DNA from: Candidatus Faecivivens stercoripullorum
GTDB taxonomy: Bacteria; Bacillota; Clostridia; Oscillospirales; Ruminococcaceae
DNA: 27,792 nucleotides
Reading direction: 5' to 3'
Assembly (NCBI GenBank): GCA_018715285.1
Contig: DVLW01000106.1
Coordinates: 1-27,792, forward strand
In this document: positions 1 to 6,959 of the stretch, piece after piece
Numbering within the stretch: the stretch's first letter is position 1
Layout: each line of letters begins with the position of its first letter
Notes under the pieces: generated by a model
Databases searched by the model: none
Told to the model about the DNA's origin: nothing
The model's input: only the letters and a program-made list of their open reading frames with translations
Made by a program: the position numbers and the translations under genes

Positions 1-164
1 TGATTTTTTTGTATTTTTTATCTAGATATTTTTCACATTCAAAGTGATCTGGACTTTTTCGTACTGTGACCGAACACATTTCAGGATTTTATCACCCAAA
101 ACGGCGTACAAAATCTCTTTACGGAAAAGACATTTATGACCTGTTACGATTTTACAAAAACGTA

Positions 165-193
165 TTGACTTTATCTGGACAATCGCATAAAAT
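165..193 (+). promoter_or_regulatory. Sigma-A promoter upstream of the DUF1292 gene
   Basis: The -35 hexamer TTGACT (165-170) and the -10 hexamer TAAAAT (188-193) are separated by exactly 17 bp. The expected start is near 200, giving a leader of about 90 nt before the DUF1292 gene. A short perfect inverted repeat, TTGAC-ag-GTCAA (212-223), lies just inside the transcribed region and could be an operator. The sequence from 1 to 164 is AT-rich and I see no gene in it. Confidence 0.6.
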
Positions 194-285
194 AATATCG
201 TACAATTTCGCTTGACAGGTCAAAAGCCCTCCGGCGGCTTCGCGTCTGCAGGCGGCAGGCCGAGAACTGGCCAAATGGGAAAGGA

Positions 286-615
286 ATGATGATCAAGATG
301 ATCGAATATTACCACGAACTGGAAGAACCCGAGCTGCTTACCCTGCAGGATGAGGAAGGCGTCGAAAGCGTCGTCGAGCTGCTGGCACAGATGGATGTGG
401 ACGGTAAGTCCTATGTCGCCGCTACTCCCCACCTGGATGATCCGACCCAGACGCTGGGTGAGGATGCCGAGCTGATTGTTCTGGTCAGCGAAGAGGAAGA
501 CGGCGAAGAATTCCTCGCATCGATTGATGACGATGATGAATATGAAAAAATCGGCAACCTGTTTTTGGAAAAGCTGATGGGATATTACGAAGACGAACCT
601 GAGGAAGAAGAGTAA
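286..615 (+). CDS. DUF1292 family protein (YrzB-like)
   Basis: This is a small, very acidic protein of about 105-109 residues. The pattern of an N-terminal stretch LTLQDEEG, a central acidic VLVSEEEDGEE and a later DDDDEYEKI is typical of the DUF1292/YrzB family found across Firmicutes. The family has no established biochemical function, and in other genomes it often lies near ruvX and alaS. Three in-frame ATGs (286, 289, 298) follow the ribosome-binding site GGGAAAGGA (277-285). The first is too close to it, so 289 or 298 is more likely the real start. The gene has its own promoter upstream and a probable terminator downstream, so it appears to be monocistronic here. Confidence 0.8.
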   Translation: MMIKMIEYYHELEEPELLTLQDEEGVESVVELLAQMDVDGKSYVAATPHLDDPTQTLGEDAELIVLVSEEEDGEEFLASIDDDDEYEKIGNLFLEKLMGYYEDEPEEEE

Positions 616-623
616 TTTTTCCC

Positions 624-675
624 GGCAGACGGCCTGAACAGAACCTTGTTTCTGACAGCTGTCTGCCGTTTTTTT
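624..675 (+). terminator. Probable rho-independent terminator after the DUF1292 gene
   Basis: GGCAGAC (624-630) pairs with GTCTGCC (661-667) around a loop that itself contains the small repeat CAGAA/TTCTG. A run of seven T residues follows (669-675). The loop is long, so its efficiency is uncertain. It lies immediately before the MATE gene. Confidence 0.55.
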
Positions 676-698
676 GCGTTTGAAAAGTGGGACTGGGT

Positions 699-2111
699 AT
701 GAAACTGAATATCTTAAAAAAAAGGCTGAACCGTGATGATTTCAGCAGCCAGATTACGAAACTTGTCATCCCGATTGTACTGCAAAACCTGCTGAGTGCG
801 TCGGTCAACTCAGCCGACGTTATCATGCTCAACTTTGTCGGACAGTCGTCCATTTCTGCGGTATCGCTGGCTGCACAGTATACCAGTATTCTGTTCATGG
901 TCTTTTTTGGGCTGGGAACAGGCGCCAGTATACTTACAGCTCAGTACTTTGGCAAAAACGACTTTAAGGCAATTGCAGCCATCCAGGGAATTGCCTTGCG
1001 GTTTTCAATCAGTTTTTCAATACTGTTCGGTGTTGCCGCGCTGACGATACCCGAGCTGATGATGCTGCTGTTTACAAAAGATCCGGAACTGATTGAAATC
1101 GGCGCGAGCTATCTGCGAATATTGAGCATATCTTTCTTCTGCTGCGGCATTGTAGAAATTTATCTGTCGGTTCTGCGCAGTGTCAGCCGGGTAGTTGTCA
1201 GTACGGCACTGAATACTTTCGCCTTTACTTCAAATATTTTACTCAATGCGGTATTTATTTTCGGATTGTTTGGCGCACCAAAGCTCGGAGCAGTGGGTGT
1301 TGCAATTGCGACTTCCCTTTCACGTCTGATGGAACTGATTCTATGCTTTATTGTTTCAGCGGCAAGCCGGAATGTCAAACTGGATTTCAAGGCAATCTTT
1401 ATTCGAAACAAATTGCTGTTTAAAGACTTTATCCGGTTATCTCTTCCTGCGTTGGGAAATGATATTGTATGGGGTGTCGGTTTCTCGATGTATTCAGTTA
1501 TTATCGGGCATATGAGTTCTGATGCTGTTGCGGCAAATTCCTTTGTAGTCGTTGTCCGCAACTTCGGCACGATACTCTGTTTCGGATTCAGCAGTGCCGG
1601 CGGTATCCTGCTCGGACAGCTTATCGGAGAAAATAAGCTGGAACAGGCAGCGCTGTACGCCAAAAAACTGCTGAAACTGACGGTAATCACCGGAGCTGTC
1701 GGCGGTCTGATCGTACTGGGAGCGATTCCGGTTTTGATGAATTTTGCTTCGTTGAACGAAACTGGAATGCATTACCTGAAATATATGCTGCTGATAAATA
1801 CATACTATGTGATGGGTGCAGCAGTCAATACCACCCTGATTGTTGGTGCTTTCCGGGCTGGCGGCGACAGCCGGTTCGGATTTATCTGTGATCTGATTGA
1901 CATGTGGGTATACGCGGTTCCGCTCGGATTCTTTGCGGCGTTTGTCCTCAAACTCCCGGTTTTGTGGGTATATTTCCTGCTGTGCACCGACGAGTTTGTC
2001 AAGTGGCCGTGGGTCATCCGCCATTACCGCAGCGGCAAGTGGCTGAAAAATATCACCCGTGACAACCTGTTTGAAGAAACGCCGAATACAGATTCCGTTT
2101 CTGTTGGTTGA
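699..2111 (+). CDS. MATE family efflux transporter
   Basis: A polytopic membrane protein of about 470 residues, the normal length for the multidrug and toxic compound extrusion (MATE/DinF) family. These carriers export cationic drugs or metabolites in exchange for sodium ions or protons. The family hallmarks are an N-terminal amphipathic stretch, then IVLQNLLSASVNSADVIMLNFVG in the first helices, AAQYTSILF and QYFGKND in the first bundle, and the equivalent second half beginning around residue 230 (LSLPALGNDIVWG). About twelve hydrophobic segments are visible. The open frame begins at a GTG at 687, but ATG at 699 is the more usual choice; neither has a strong ribosome-binding site. The substrate cannot be deduced. 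A weak hairpin after the stop does not make a convincing terminator. Confidence 0.88.
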   Translation: MKLNILKKRLNRDDFSSQITKLVIPIVLQNLLSASVNSADVIMLNFVGQSSISAVSLAAQYTSILFMVFFGLGTGASILTAQYFGKNDFKAIAAIQGIALRFSISFSILFGVAALTIPELMMLLFTKDPELIEIGASYLRILSISFFCCGIVEIYLSVLRSVSRVVVSTALNTFAFTSNILLNAVFIFGLFGAPKLGAVGVAIATSLSRLMELILCFIVSAASRNVKLDFKAIFIRNKLLFKDFIRLSLPALGNDIVWGVGFSMYSVIIGHMSSDAVAANSFVVVVRNFGTILCFGFSSAGGILLGQLIGENKLEQAALYAKKLLKLTVITGAVGGLIVLGAIPVLMNFASLNETGMHYLKYMLLINTYYVMGAAVNTTLIVGAFRAGGDSRFGFICDLIDMWVYAVPLGFFAAFVLKLPVLWVYFLLCTDEFVKWPWVIRHYRSGKWLKNITRDNLFEETPNTDSVSVG

Positions 2112-2199
2112 TAAAGACAAAATCGCGGGACAGAATCAGGATTTTTATTTACAATTTGTTGTCTTTTGGCAAACTTTTCATAAAAGTAAATCTTTCCTC

Positions 2200-2228
2200 T
2201 TGATTTTGCCCGCAATTTTTGTTATACT
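2200..2228 (+). promoter_or_regulatory. Sigma-A promoter of the probable 6S RNA
   Basis: The -35 hexamer TTGATT (2200-2205) and the -10 hexamer TATACT (2223-2228) are separated by 17 bp. This places the start at about 2235. The first usable start codon for the downstream tcdA gene is 280 nt further on, so the promoter drives a long non-coding transcript. Confidence 0.65.
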
Positions 2229-2234
2229 GTTTTC

Positions 2235-2474
2235 ACACGGATCAGTAGACATTCTGCCTTGTGCGAGTAAGTGTGGTGTTTTAAATCCGAACACATTTAA
2301 AACGGGAACCGGTCTCCGTATACAGGACTGCAGACCTCCCGGCTTTGCCGGAAGAAGGGAGCGAGAGCGTTGCGGGATGGTACCCACCTGCTGAGAAGCG
2401 GGTTTATATTCCATGCGACGGCAAGGCGGGTCACATTAAAAGCAAAAGGCTTCTGCGAAAGCGGAAGCCTTTTT
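2235..2474 (+). ncRNA. ssrS: Probable 6S RNA (SsrS/BsrA-like)
   Basis: This 240-nt non-coding stretch has its own promoter and ends in a strong intrinsic terminator, just upstream of tcdA. In Bacillus subtilis the 6S-1 RNA gene bsrA also precedes yrvM, the tcdA homologue, so the position is conserved. A 6S-like rod can be drawn. TCTGCCTTG (2253-2261) pairs with CAAGGCGGG (2422-2430) as a closing stem. GGGAACC (2304-2310) pairs with GGTACCC (2379-2385) on the far side of a large central bubble. Inside the bubble, the 5' side carries a perfect 9-bp hairpin (GTTTTAAAT 2278-2286 with ATTTAAAAC 2295-2303), and the 3' side a smaller one (ACCTGCT/AGCGGGT). 6S RNA binds the housekeeping RNA polymerase holoenzyme by mimicking an open promoter. 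The identification rests on synteny and hand folding, not on a model search. Confidence 0.68.
2447..2474 (+). terminator. Rho-independent terminator ending the 6S-like RNA
   Basis: AGGCTTCTGC (2447-2456) pairs with GCGGAAGCCT (2461-2470), with one G-U pair, across a GAAA tetraloop. The T run at 2470-2474 is flanked upstream by matching A residues. It separates the RNA from tcdA, so tcdA is expressed by read-through or from an unrecognised promoter. Confidence 0.85.
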
Positions 2475-2512
2475 CATATGTTAAAGGAATTACCGGTAAA
2501 GGAGATTTGCAT

Positions 2513-3244
2513 ATGTCAGAAAAATGGCAGGCGCGTCAGGCGCTGCTGCTGGGTGAGGAGAAGATGGAACTGCTGGCGGAGAAATGCGTCGCGGTCATTG
2601 GACTGGGCGGCGTCGGCGGTGCGTGTGCAGAAGGACTCTGCCGCGCCGGCATCGGCAAACTGATACTGATGGACCACGACGATGTGGACGAAACCAATAT
2701 CAACCGCCAGATGATCGCCACCAGAGATACCATCGGTATGCCCAAAACAGACGCCTGTGCACAGCGGATGCTCTCAATCAACCCCCAAGTACAGATTATC
2801 CGACTGCGTGCGTTCTACGGCGCTGAGACGGCCTCAGAGCTGTTTGCGCACCATCCGGATTATATCGTCGACTGTATCGACACCGTGACCGCTAAGCTCG
2901 ATCTGGCGGCACGCTGCCAGCAGATGGGCATTCCGCTGCTGATGAGCCTTGGCACCGGTAATCGTCTTGACCCGACCGCCTTTAAGATCGGTAAAATTGA
3001 GGAAACCGCAAGCTGCGGCGCAGGTGACGGACTGGCAAGGGTCATGCGGCGGGAAACCCGCAAACGTGGGCTGACAGCATTCGATGTGCTTTATTCCACC
3101 GAACCGCCGGCAAAAGCTGTCGTAGCCGGTGACGGACGGTATGCACCCGGTTCCATTGCCTTTTGTCCGCCGGTTGCAGGATTGATTGAAGCCGGTTTTG
3201 TCATCCGGAAGCTGGCCGGTCTGGACGGAAAAAGAAAGGGGTAA
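2513..3244 (+). CDS. tcdA: tRNA threonylcarbamoyladenosine dehydratase (ThiF/E1-like)
   Basis: This 243-residue protein belongs to the YgdL/CsdL/YrvM group of the ThiF-MoeB-E1 superfamily. The enzyme uses ATP to cyclise the t6A modification at tRNA position 37 to ct6A in the cytoplasm. The ATP-binding loop GLGGVGG lies at residues 30-36. The E1-family segments ILMDHDDVDETNINRQ (about 51-66) and YIVDCIDTVTAK (about 121-132) follow. The ATG at 2513 is chosen because AAAGGAG (2498-2504) sits 8 nt upstream. The open frame extends upstream to 2345, but that part lies inside the 6S-like RNA and its terminator. The stop lies 4 nt before the next gene, so the two are probably co-transcribed. Confidence 0.9.
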   Translation: MSEKWQARQALLLGEEKMELLAEKCVAVIGLGGVGGACAEGLCRAGIGKLILMDHDDVDETNINRQMIATRDTIGMPKTDACAQRMLSINPQVQIIRLRAFYGAETASELFAHHPDYIVDCIDTVTAKLDLAARCQQMGIPLLMSLGTGNRLDPTAFKIGKIEETASCGAGDGLARVMRRETRKRGLTAFDVLYSTEPPAKAVVAGDGRYAPGSIAFCPPVAGLIEAGFVIRKLAGLDGKRKG

Positions 3245-3248
3245 AAAG

Positions 3249-3884
3249 ATGCAGCGCAAAACCGCAAAAAAGCGTAAATTTCCACTGGGCAAGCTGGCAG
3301 CCTGCCTGTTTACATGTATTCTGATTGCAATTTATCTTCCCCTTTACAACCAACTGGGCGTCCACTCGCTGAATATGGGTTTTCTTTCGCTGACAGAAGA
3401 TGGTGTATATGAAAATGCTGCCGGGAAAATTACTGTTCAAGACGGTACCCTGACATTTGATAACGGGCTTTCTCCGCTGACGGTTACCGAAGAAGACGGA
3501 TTTTATACCGTTACACAGCAGGACGAAATTCTCTATTCCGGACGGATGCCGGCAGAAAATGACGACCGCAGAATCCTGGAAGATGGCACTATCGTTACTC
3601 CTTCCGAAAGTGAAAGCGGCTATCCGCTGCTGCTCTCCAGGATTATTGCCCTGTCACAGGGACAGAGCGAGACACGCGGCAACCAGCAGCAGATGACCAT
3701 CGGCATGGCAGCGCTGATTATCTGGATTGTGGACGTTCTCTTCCCCAACTTCTTTTATCGTGTGGATTTTCGGAGCATCGGCGGCAGAGGCGCACCATCA
3801 GCCACCTACCGCAAAATCCAGAAGGTACTGCGTATCATCCTGCCGCTCTGGGCACTGGCATTTCTGGCAATGTCGCTTCTGTAA
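3249..3884 (+). CDS. Hypothetical membrane protein co-transcribed with tcdA
   Basis: This 211-residue protein matches no family I recognise. A basic N-terminus (MQRKTAKKRKF) leads into one hydrophobic segment at about 15-33. A polar stretch of about 115 residues follows, with beta-rich repeats such as GKITVQDGTLTFDNG. Two further hydrophobic segments lie at about 150-168 and 190-211. The topology suggests an extracytoplasmic middle domain anchored at both ends. The ribosome-binding site AAAGAAAGGGG overlaps the tcdA stop region, and the ATG at 3249 follows at normal spacing. The linkage to tcdA may simply reflect shared transcription. Confidence 0.75.
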   Translation: MQRKTAKKRKFPLGKLAACLFTCILIAIYLPLYNQLGVHSLNMGFLSLTEDGVYENAAGKITVQDGTLTFDNGLSPLTVTEEDGFYTVTQQDEILYSGRMPAENDDRRILEDGTIVTPSESESGYPLLLSRIIALSQGQSETRGNQQQMTIGMAALIIWIVDVLFPNFFYRVDFRSIGGRGAPSATYRKIQKVLRIILPLWALAFLAMSLL

Positions 3885-3906
3885 ATGCCGTTTACATCTG
3901 TACAGC

Positions 3907-3946
3907 AAAATGCCTGTCGTCTGCATTCAGGACGGCAGGCATTTTT
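3907..3946 (+). terminator. Rho-independent terminator after the tcdA operon
   Basis: AAAATGCCTGTCGTC (3907-3921) pairs with GACGGCAGGCATTTT, with one G-U pair, followed by a T run ending at 3945. This is a long, stable stem with a 9-nt loop and is almost certainly a working terminator. Confidence 0.9.
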
Positions 3947-4022
3947 GTACTGTCCAGACACTGCAAAATGCCAAAACAGCAGGGATGGAAAGTCCGGTTG
4001 CGCGGATGTAATGCCGAGTTGA

Positions 4023-4051
4023 TAGACCTTTCGCGCTGAAAATGGTATAAT
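4023..4051 (+). promoter_or_regulatory. Extended -10 promoter of the XRE membrane regulator
   Basis: A consensus TATAAT (4046-4051) is preceded by the extended -10 element TGG (4043-4045). A weak -35 box, TAGACC (4023-4028), lies 17 bp upstream. The start would be near 4058, leaving a very short leader that contains the ribosome-binding site AAAGGAGGT. Confidence 0.65.
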
Positions 4052-4080
4052 AATGCCAGCAAGACAAAGGAGGTCATCTT

Positions 4081-4641
4081 ATGACGTTTGGAGAAAAACT
4101 CCAGCTTCTCAGAAAATCCAGGGGCTGGACACAGGAACAGCTCTCCGCTCAGATCAATATCTCCCGTCAGGCGCTCTCCAAATGGGAGTCAGGCGCCGCT
4201 ATCCCTGATACAGAAAACGTTATCCGGCTGAGCAGGTTGTTTGCCGTTTCAACCGACTATCTGCTGCTGGATGAATATGATGAGCCGATGCAATCCTCTC
4301 CTGAAAAGGACTGTGCGACGGCATCTAAAAAGAACACTGCCCGTTTTTGGCGTATTATTGCCGGCAGTGCCGCAACCGGACTTTCGGTCATCATTCTGCT
4401 GGTGCTTGGGGTACTCAGTTCGGTATATCCTGCGGTTTATACCGTTTCACCCGCAGGTGTGGAATGGACAAGGGTTTATACCGGTCTGTCCGGATTTTTG
4501 AAGGTACATCATCTGGAATGGTTCTGGTGGTTATGGGTCCTAGTCCTGATCGGCGGCGTTATTGCCCTGCTGTACGACCGGATGCGTCCGGTATTGCAGC
4601 GGTTTATCGAACTGCTCCACAACCAGTCAGAGCATCTTTAA
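4081..4641 (+). CDS. XRE-family HTH regulator with C-terminal membrane segments
   Basis: This 186-residue protein opens with a Cro/CI-type helix-turn-helix (about 5-60: FGEKLQLLRKSRGWTQEQLS, then ISRQALSKWESG), which should bind DNA. A polar linker leads to two hydrophobic segments at about 91-113 and 143-163, so the DNA-binding domain is probably tethered to the membrane. This architecture is common in Clostridia, where such proteins often sense envelope or small-molecule signals; its own target is unknown. The AAAGGAGGT ribosome-binding site lies 7 nt before the ATG. It is flanked by its own promoter and a bidirectional terminator, so it is a single-gene unit. Confidence 0.85.
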   Translation: MTFGEKLQLLRKSRGWTQEQLSAQINISRQALSKWESGAAIPDTENVIRLSRLFAVSTDYLLLDEYDEPMQSSPEKDCATASKKNTARFWRIIAGSAATGLSVIILLVLGVLSSVYPAVYTVSPAGVEWTRVYTGLSGFLKVHHLEWFWWLWVLVLIGGVIALLYDRMRPVLQRFIELLHNQSEHL

Positions 4642-4660
4642 ATATCTGTCCGTCTCACAT

Positions 4661-4696
4661 AAAAAGCCCACCGTTTTAAAAACGGTAGGCTTTTTT
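4661..4696. terminator. Bidirectional terminator between convergent genes
   Basis: AAAAAGCCCACCGTTTT and AAAACGGTAGGCTTTTTT form a stem with one mismatch, with A residues on the left and T residues on the right. It can therefore stop transcription both from the XRE gene on the plus strand and from the MBL-fold gene on the minus strand. Confidence 0.88.
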
Positions 4697-4707
4697 ACTT
4701 ATCTCTT

Positions 4708-5514
4708 TTACTCAACCGGATAGCAAGCCGAAGCGCCGCCATGTACCGCACGTTCCGCCTTTCTGCCAAACATCTCGGTCACCGGTGCAAAACCATAACC
4801 TGCAAGGTTCTCCATCTTCTTCTGGGTTCCTGCGAGAATTTCGCCGTCCAGTGCGATAAAATCACGGATGTACTGCTTGCTGATCGGGCTGCCGTTATGA
4901 GCCGGGCAGACAAAATCATATTCACTTTCCCTTGCCAGCAGCTTTTCCATATTCTGTTTATGCAGCGCAGCCTGTTCCTTGCCCGTCAGGTCGGGACGCA
5001 AGAACAGTACCTGTCCCGATTCCAGCTCGTCGCCAGAATAAACACAGCGGCTGACATCGTCAATATAAGCAAGGCTTCCCGGATGATGGCAGCCAATTGC
5101 AACGACACTGACCTTGCGTCCGCCCAGATCGATTACATCGCCGTCATGCAGGATATTGATCTTGTAGTCGGGATGAGGCATCGATTCAAAGCGCCGCTGC
5201 ATCTCCTCACCAAAAGCCTGCTTGGCGTCTTTGGAAGCCGCTTCGCTCATCCAGGCTTCTTCCCAGAGCGCATTGCCGCCGGTATGGTCAAAGTGGCCGT
5301 GGGTATTGCAGACCATGACGGGTTTATCGGTAATCGTCTCAACGAATGCCCGCAGATCACCGTCACCATAAGCGGTATCGATCAGCATTGCCTTTTCGCT
5401 GCCGATCAGCAGGTAACAGTAAAGTGTCCCATGGTAGCAGATGACCCAGGTATCCGGGAAGTTCTGCCATTTTCCATAGATGTAGCCATGTTCATTGACG
5501 TTAGGGTTTGCCAT
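4708..5514 (-). CDS. MBL-fold metallo-hydrolase
   Basis: This 268-residue metallo-beta-lactamase-fold protein carries the metal-binding motif THGHFDHTGG, the later histidine region GCHHPGS, the aspartate segment VYSGDEL and the C-terminal PAHNGSPI. These give the full set of ligands for a dinuclear metal centre. The fold includes many hydrolases (lactonases, thioesterases, glyoxalase II); the substrate cannot be read from the sequence. The start at 5514 is chosen because AAAGGA (5524-5529) is at good spacing and because the longer frame from 5592 runs through the promoter. A related protein is encoded at 19675-20577. No signal peptide is visible, so it is cytoplasmic. Confidence 0.87.
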   Translation of the reverse strand: MANPNVNEHGYIYGKWQNFPDTWVICYHGTLYCYLLIGSEKAMLIDTAYGDGDLRAFVETITDKPVMVCNTHGHFDHTGGNALWEEAWMSEAASKDAKQAFGEEMQRRFESMPHPDYKINILHDGDVIDLGGRKVSVVAIGCHHPGSLAYIDDVSRCVYSGDELESGQVLFLRPDLTGKEQAALHKQNMEKLLARESEYDFVCPAHNGSPISKQYIRDFIALDGEILAGTQKKMENLAGYGFAPVTEMFGRKAERAVHGGASACYPVE

Positions 5515-5563
5515 ATTGACCATCCTTTCGCACACAGGTGCATAAGTTTTATCAGATAGTTCT

Positions 5564-5592
5564 ATAATAGCATATTCCATCCCATCCATCAA
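5564..5592 (-). promoter_or_regulatory. Sigma-A promoter of the MBL-fold gene
   Basis: On the minus strand TTGATG (5592-5587) and TATTAT (5569-5564) are 17 bp apart. The predicted start near 5557 gives a leader of about 43 nt. It also rules out the longer reading frame that begins at 5592. Confidence 0.6.
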
Positions 5593-5640
5593 GCAGACAA
5601 TCTATCCTGAAACAGCAGAAAATTATCTTCTGTACGCAAA

Positions 5641-5668
5641 AAAGGGACGGAAAATCCGTCCCTTTTAT
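5641..5668 (-). terminator. Terminator at the end of the fatty-acid synthesis block
   Basis: Read on the minus strand, AAAAGGGACGG and CCGTCCCTTTTTT form a perfect stem with a short ATTTT loop, followed by a T run. It lies 18 nt after the acpP stop and marks the 3' end of the fab-acc transcript. Confidence 0.88.
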
Positions 5669-5685
5669 TATTCATGCTCTGACAA

Positions 5686-5913
5686 TCAAGCGTTGTCTTC
5701 GATATATTTGACGATATCGCCGACAGTTTTGATGTTCTCAACCTGCTCGTCGGGAATCTCAACGTCGAATTCCTCTTCGAGAGACATAACCAGGTCAACC
5801 AGGTCCAGAGAATCAGCGCCGAGATCGTCGACGATGCTTGCTTCCATCGTAACCTTTTCTTCCTCAACGTCCAGCTGATCAACCAGAATGTCTTTTACCT
5901 TGTCAAAAATCAT
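5686..5913 (-). CDS. acpP: Acyl carrier protein
   Basis: This 75-residue, highly acidic protein is the cytoplasmic carrier of growing acyl chains in type II fatty-acid synthesis. The phosphopantetheine attachment site is the serine at residue 35 in the canonical GADSLDLVDLVM motif. The ATG at 5913 is preceded at 7 nt by AAGGAGGA (5928-5921); a longer frame from 5946 has no such site. It is the last gene of the block, about 70 nt after accA, and is followed by a strong terminator. In many Clostridia acpP lies near fabH or fabK instead, so its distal position is slightly unusual. Confidence 0.96.
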   Translation of the reverse strand: MIFDKVKDILVDQLDVEEEKVTMEASIVDDLGADSLDLVDLVMSLEEEFDVEIPDEQVENIKTVGDIVKYIEDNA

Positions 5914-5984
5914 GGGTATTTCCTCCTTGATATTCACATCTATCATAATCCACCGGTATATCGATTTCTTATACCACAGCGGAA

Positions 5985-6935
5985 TTACAATACATTATCT
6001 TTCAGGCCGGTTTCCTCGGTGCTGACAACCACGTCACTGACAGGTACCTCACCAATCGCCGGCAGCGTATCTTCAAGCCCAGGGGCGCAGGAATTTTCCT
6101 CAGGGGCAGACTCACCCGAAAGGACTTCCTCCTCAAATACGCCGATTTTTCTGAATTTATTATAACGTGCTTCTAATAAATTTGCAACACTTTTTTTGGA
6201 TAATTTTTTCAGCGAATCCAAAATAAAGTCCGCAATATTCCCGGCCGTCACTTCAGGGCTCATATGTGCCCCACCGGCAGCCTCCGGAATAATCGCATCA
6301 CAGACGCCATATTCCAGCAGATCTTCCGCTTTCATATGCATCTGTTCAGCCGCCTCTTTTTCGCGGGAAGCGTCCTTCCAGAGCAGCGACGCAAATCCAC
6401 GCGGCGAGATAACGCTGTACACCGCATTTTCCAGCATTCCCAGCGTATCACATACTCCAAGAGCCAGCGCACCGCCAGAGCCGCCTTCACCCAGTACAAT
6501 CGAAATCACCGGCGTTTTCAGCCGCGAAAACTCAAACAGATTGCGGGCAATTGCTTCGCCCTGGCCTCTCTCCTCGGCTGCAACGCCGCAGAAAGCACCG
6601 GGCGTATCAATAAAGCAGATAATCGGCCGGTGGAACTTCTCAGCCTGTCTGGCAAGCCTGAGCGCCTTACGGTAGCCTTCCGGATGCGGGCAGGAGAAGT
6701 TGGTCTTCTTGTTTTCCTCCAGGTCATGTCCCTTGACCTGACCCAGTACTGTCACCGAAATGCCATGTACCCGTGCGATACCGCCGACAATTGCCGCATC
6801 GTCACCGAAAAGCCGGTCACCATGCAGCTCATAAAACTCGTCAAAGATCATCGGAATATAATCCCGCACCGTCGGACGTCCCTTATGACGAATCAGTTCC
6901 ATCCGTTCCCAGGCGGTCAGCTTGTTTTCTTCCAT
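5985..6935 (-). CDS. accA: Acetyl-CoA carboxylase carboxyltransferase subunit alpha
   Basis: The alpha subunit of the carboxyltransferase moves the carboxyl group from carboxybiotin on AccB to acetyl-CoA, giving malonyl-CoA. The family signatures DEFYELHGDRLFGDD, FIDTPGAFCGVAAEERGQ and LGEGGSGGALALG are all present. The protein (316 residues) lacks the N-terminal helical region of the Escherichia coli enzyme. It carries an acidic tail of about 50 residues after RYNKFRKIGVFEE. The ATG at 6935 lies 7 nt after AGGAGG; a TTG at 6941 in the same frame is too close to that site. It follows accD by 24 nt and is surely in the same transcript. Confidence 0.95.
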   Translation of the reverse strand: MEENKLTAWERMELIRHKGRPTVRDYIPMIFDEFYELHGDRLFGDDAAIVGGIARVHGISVTVLGQVKGHDLEENKKTNFSCPHPEGYRKALRLARQAEKFHRPIICFIDTPGAFCGVAAEERGQGEAIARNLFEFSRLKTPVISIVLGEGGSGGALALGVCDTLGMLENAVYSVISPRGFASLLWKDASREKEAAEQMHMKAEDLLEYGVCDAIIPEAAGGAHMSPEVTAGNIADFILDSLKKLSKKSVANLLEARYNKFRKIGVFEEEVLSGESAPEENSCAPGLEDTLPAIGEVPVSDVVVSTEETGLKDNVL

Positions 6936-6959
6936 CGTCAATTCCTCCTGTCCGTTTGG

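Noticed and set aside
1..164. AT-rich start of the window examined for a gene or RNA
   Set aside because: Only short open frames and no convincing hairpin, promoter or motif were found.
2345..2512. Upstream extension of tcdA by 56 codons
   Set aside because: It would run through the 6S-like RNA and its terminator, while a strong ribosome-binding site precedes the ATG at 2513, which gives the family's normal N-terminus.
5515..5592. Upstream extension of the first MBL-fold gene
   Set aside because: The added codons overlap a 17-bp-spaced promoter and lack a ribosome-binding site.
5914..5984. Separate promoter for acpP in the accA-acpP gap
   Set aside because: A TATGAT resembles a -10 box, but no acceptable -35 lies at the right distance, so read-through from the block promoter is simpler.
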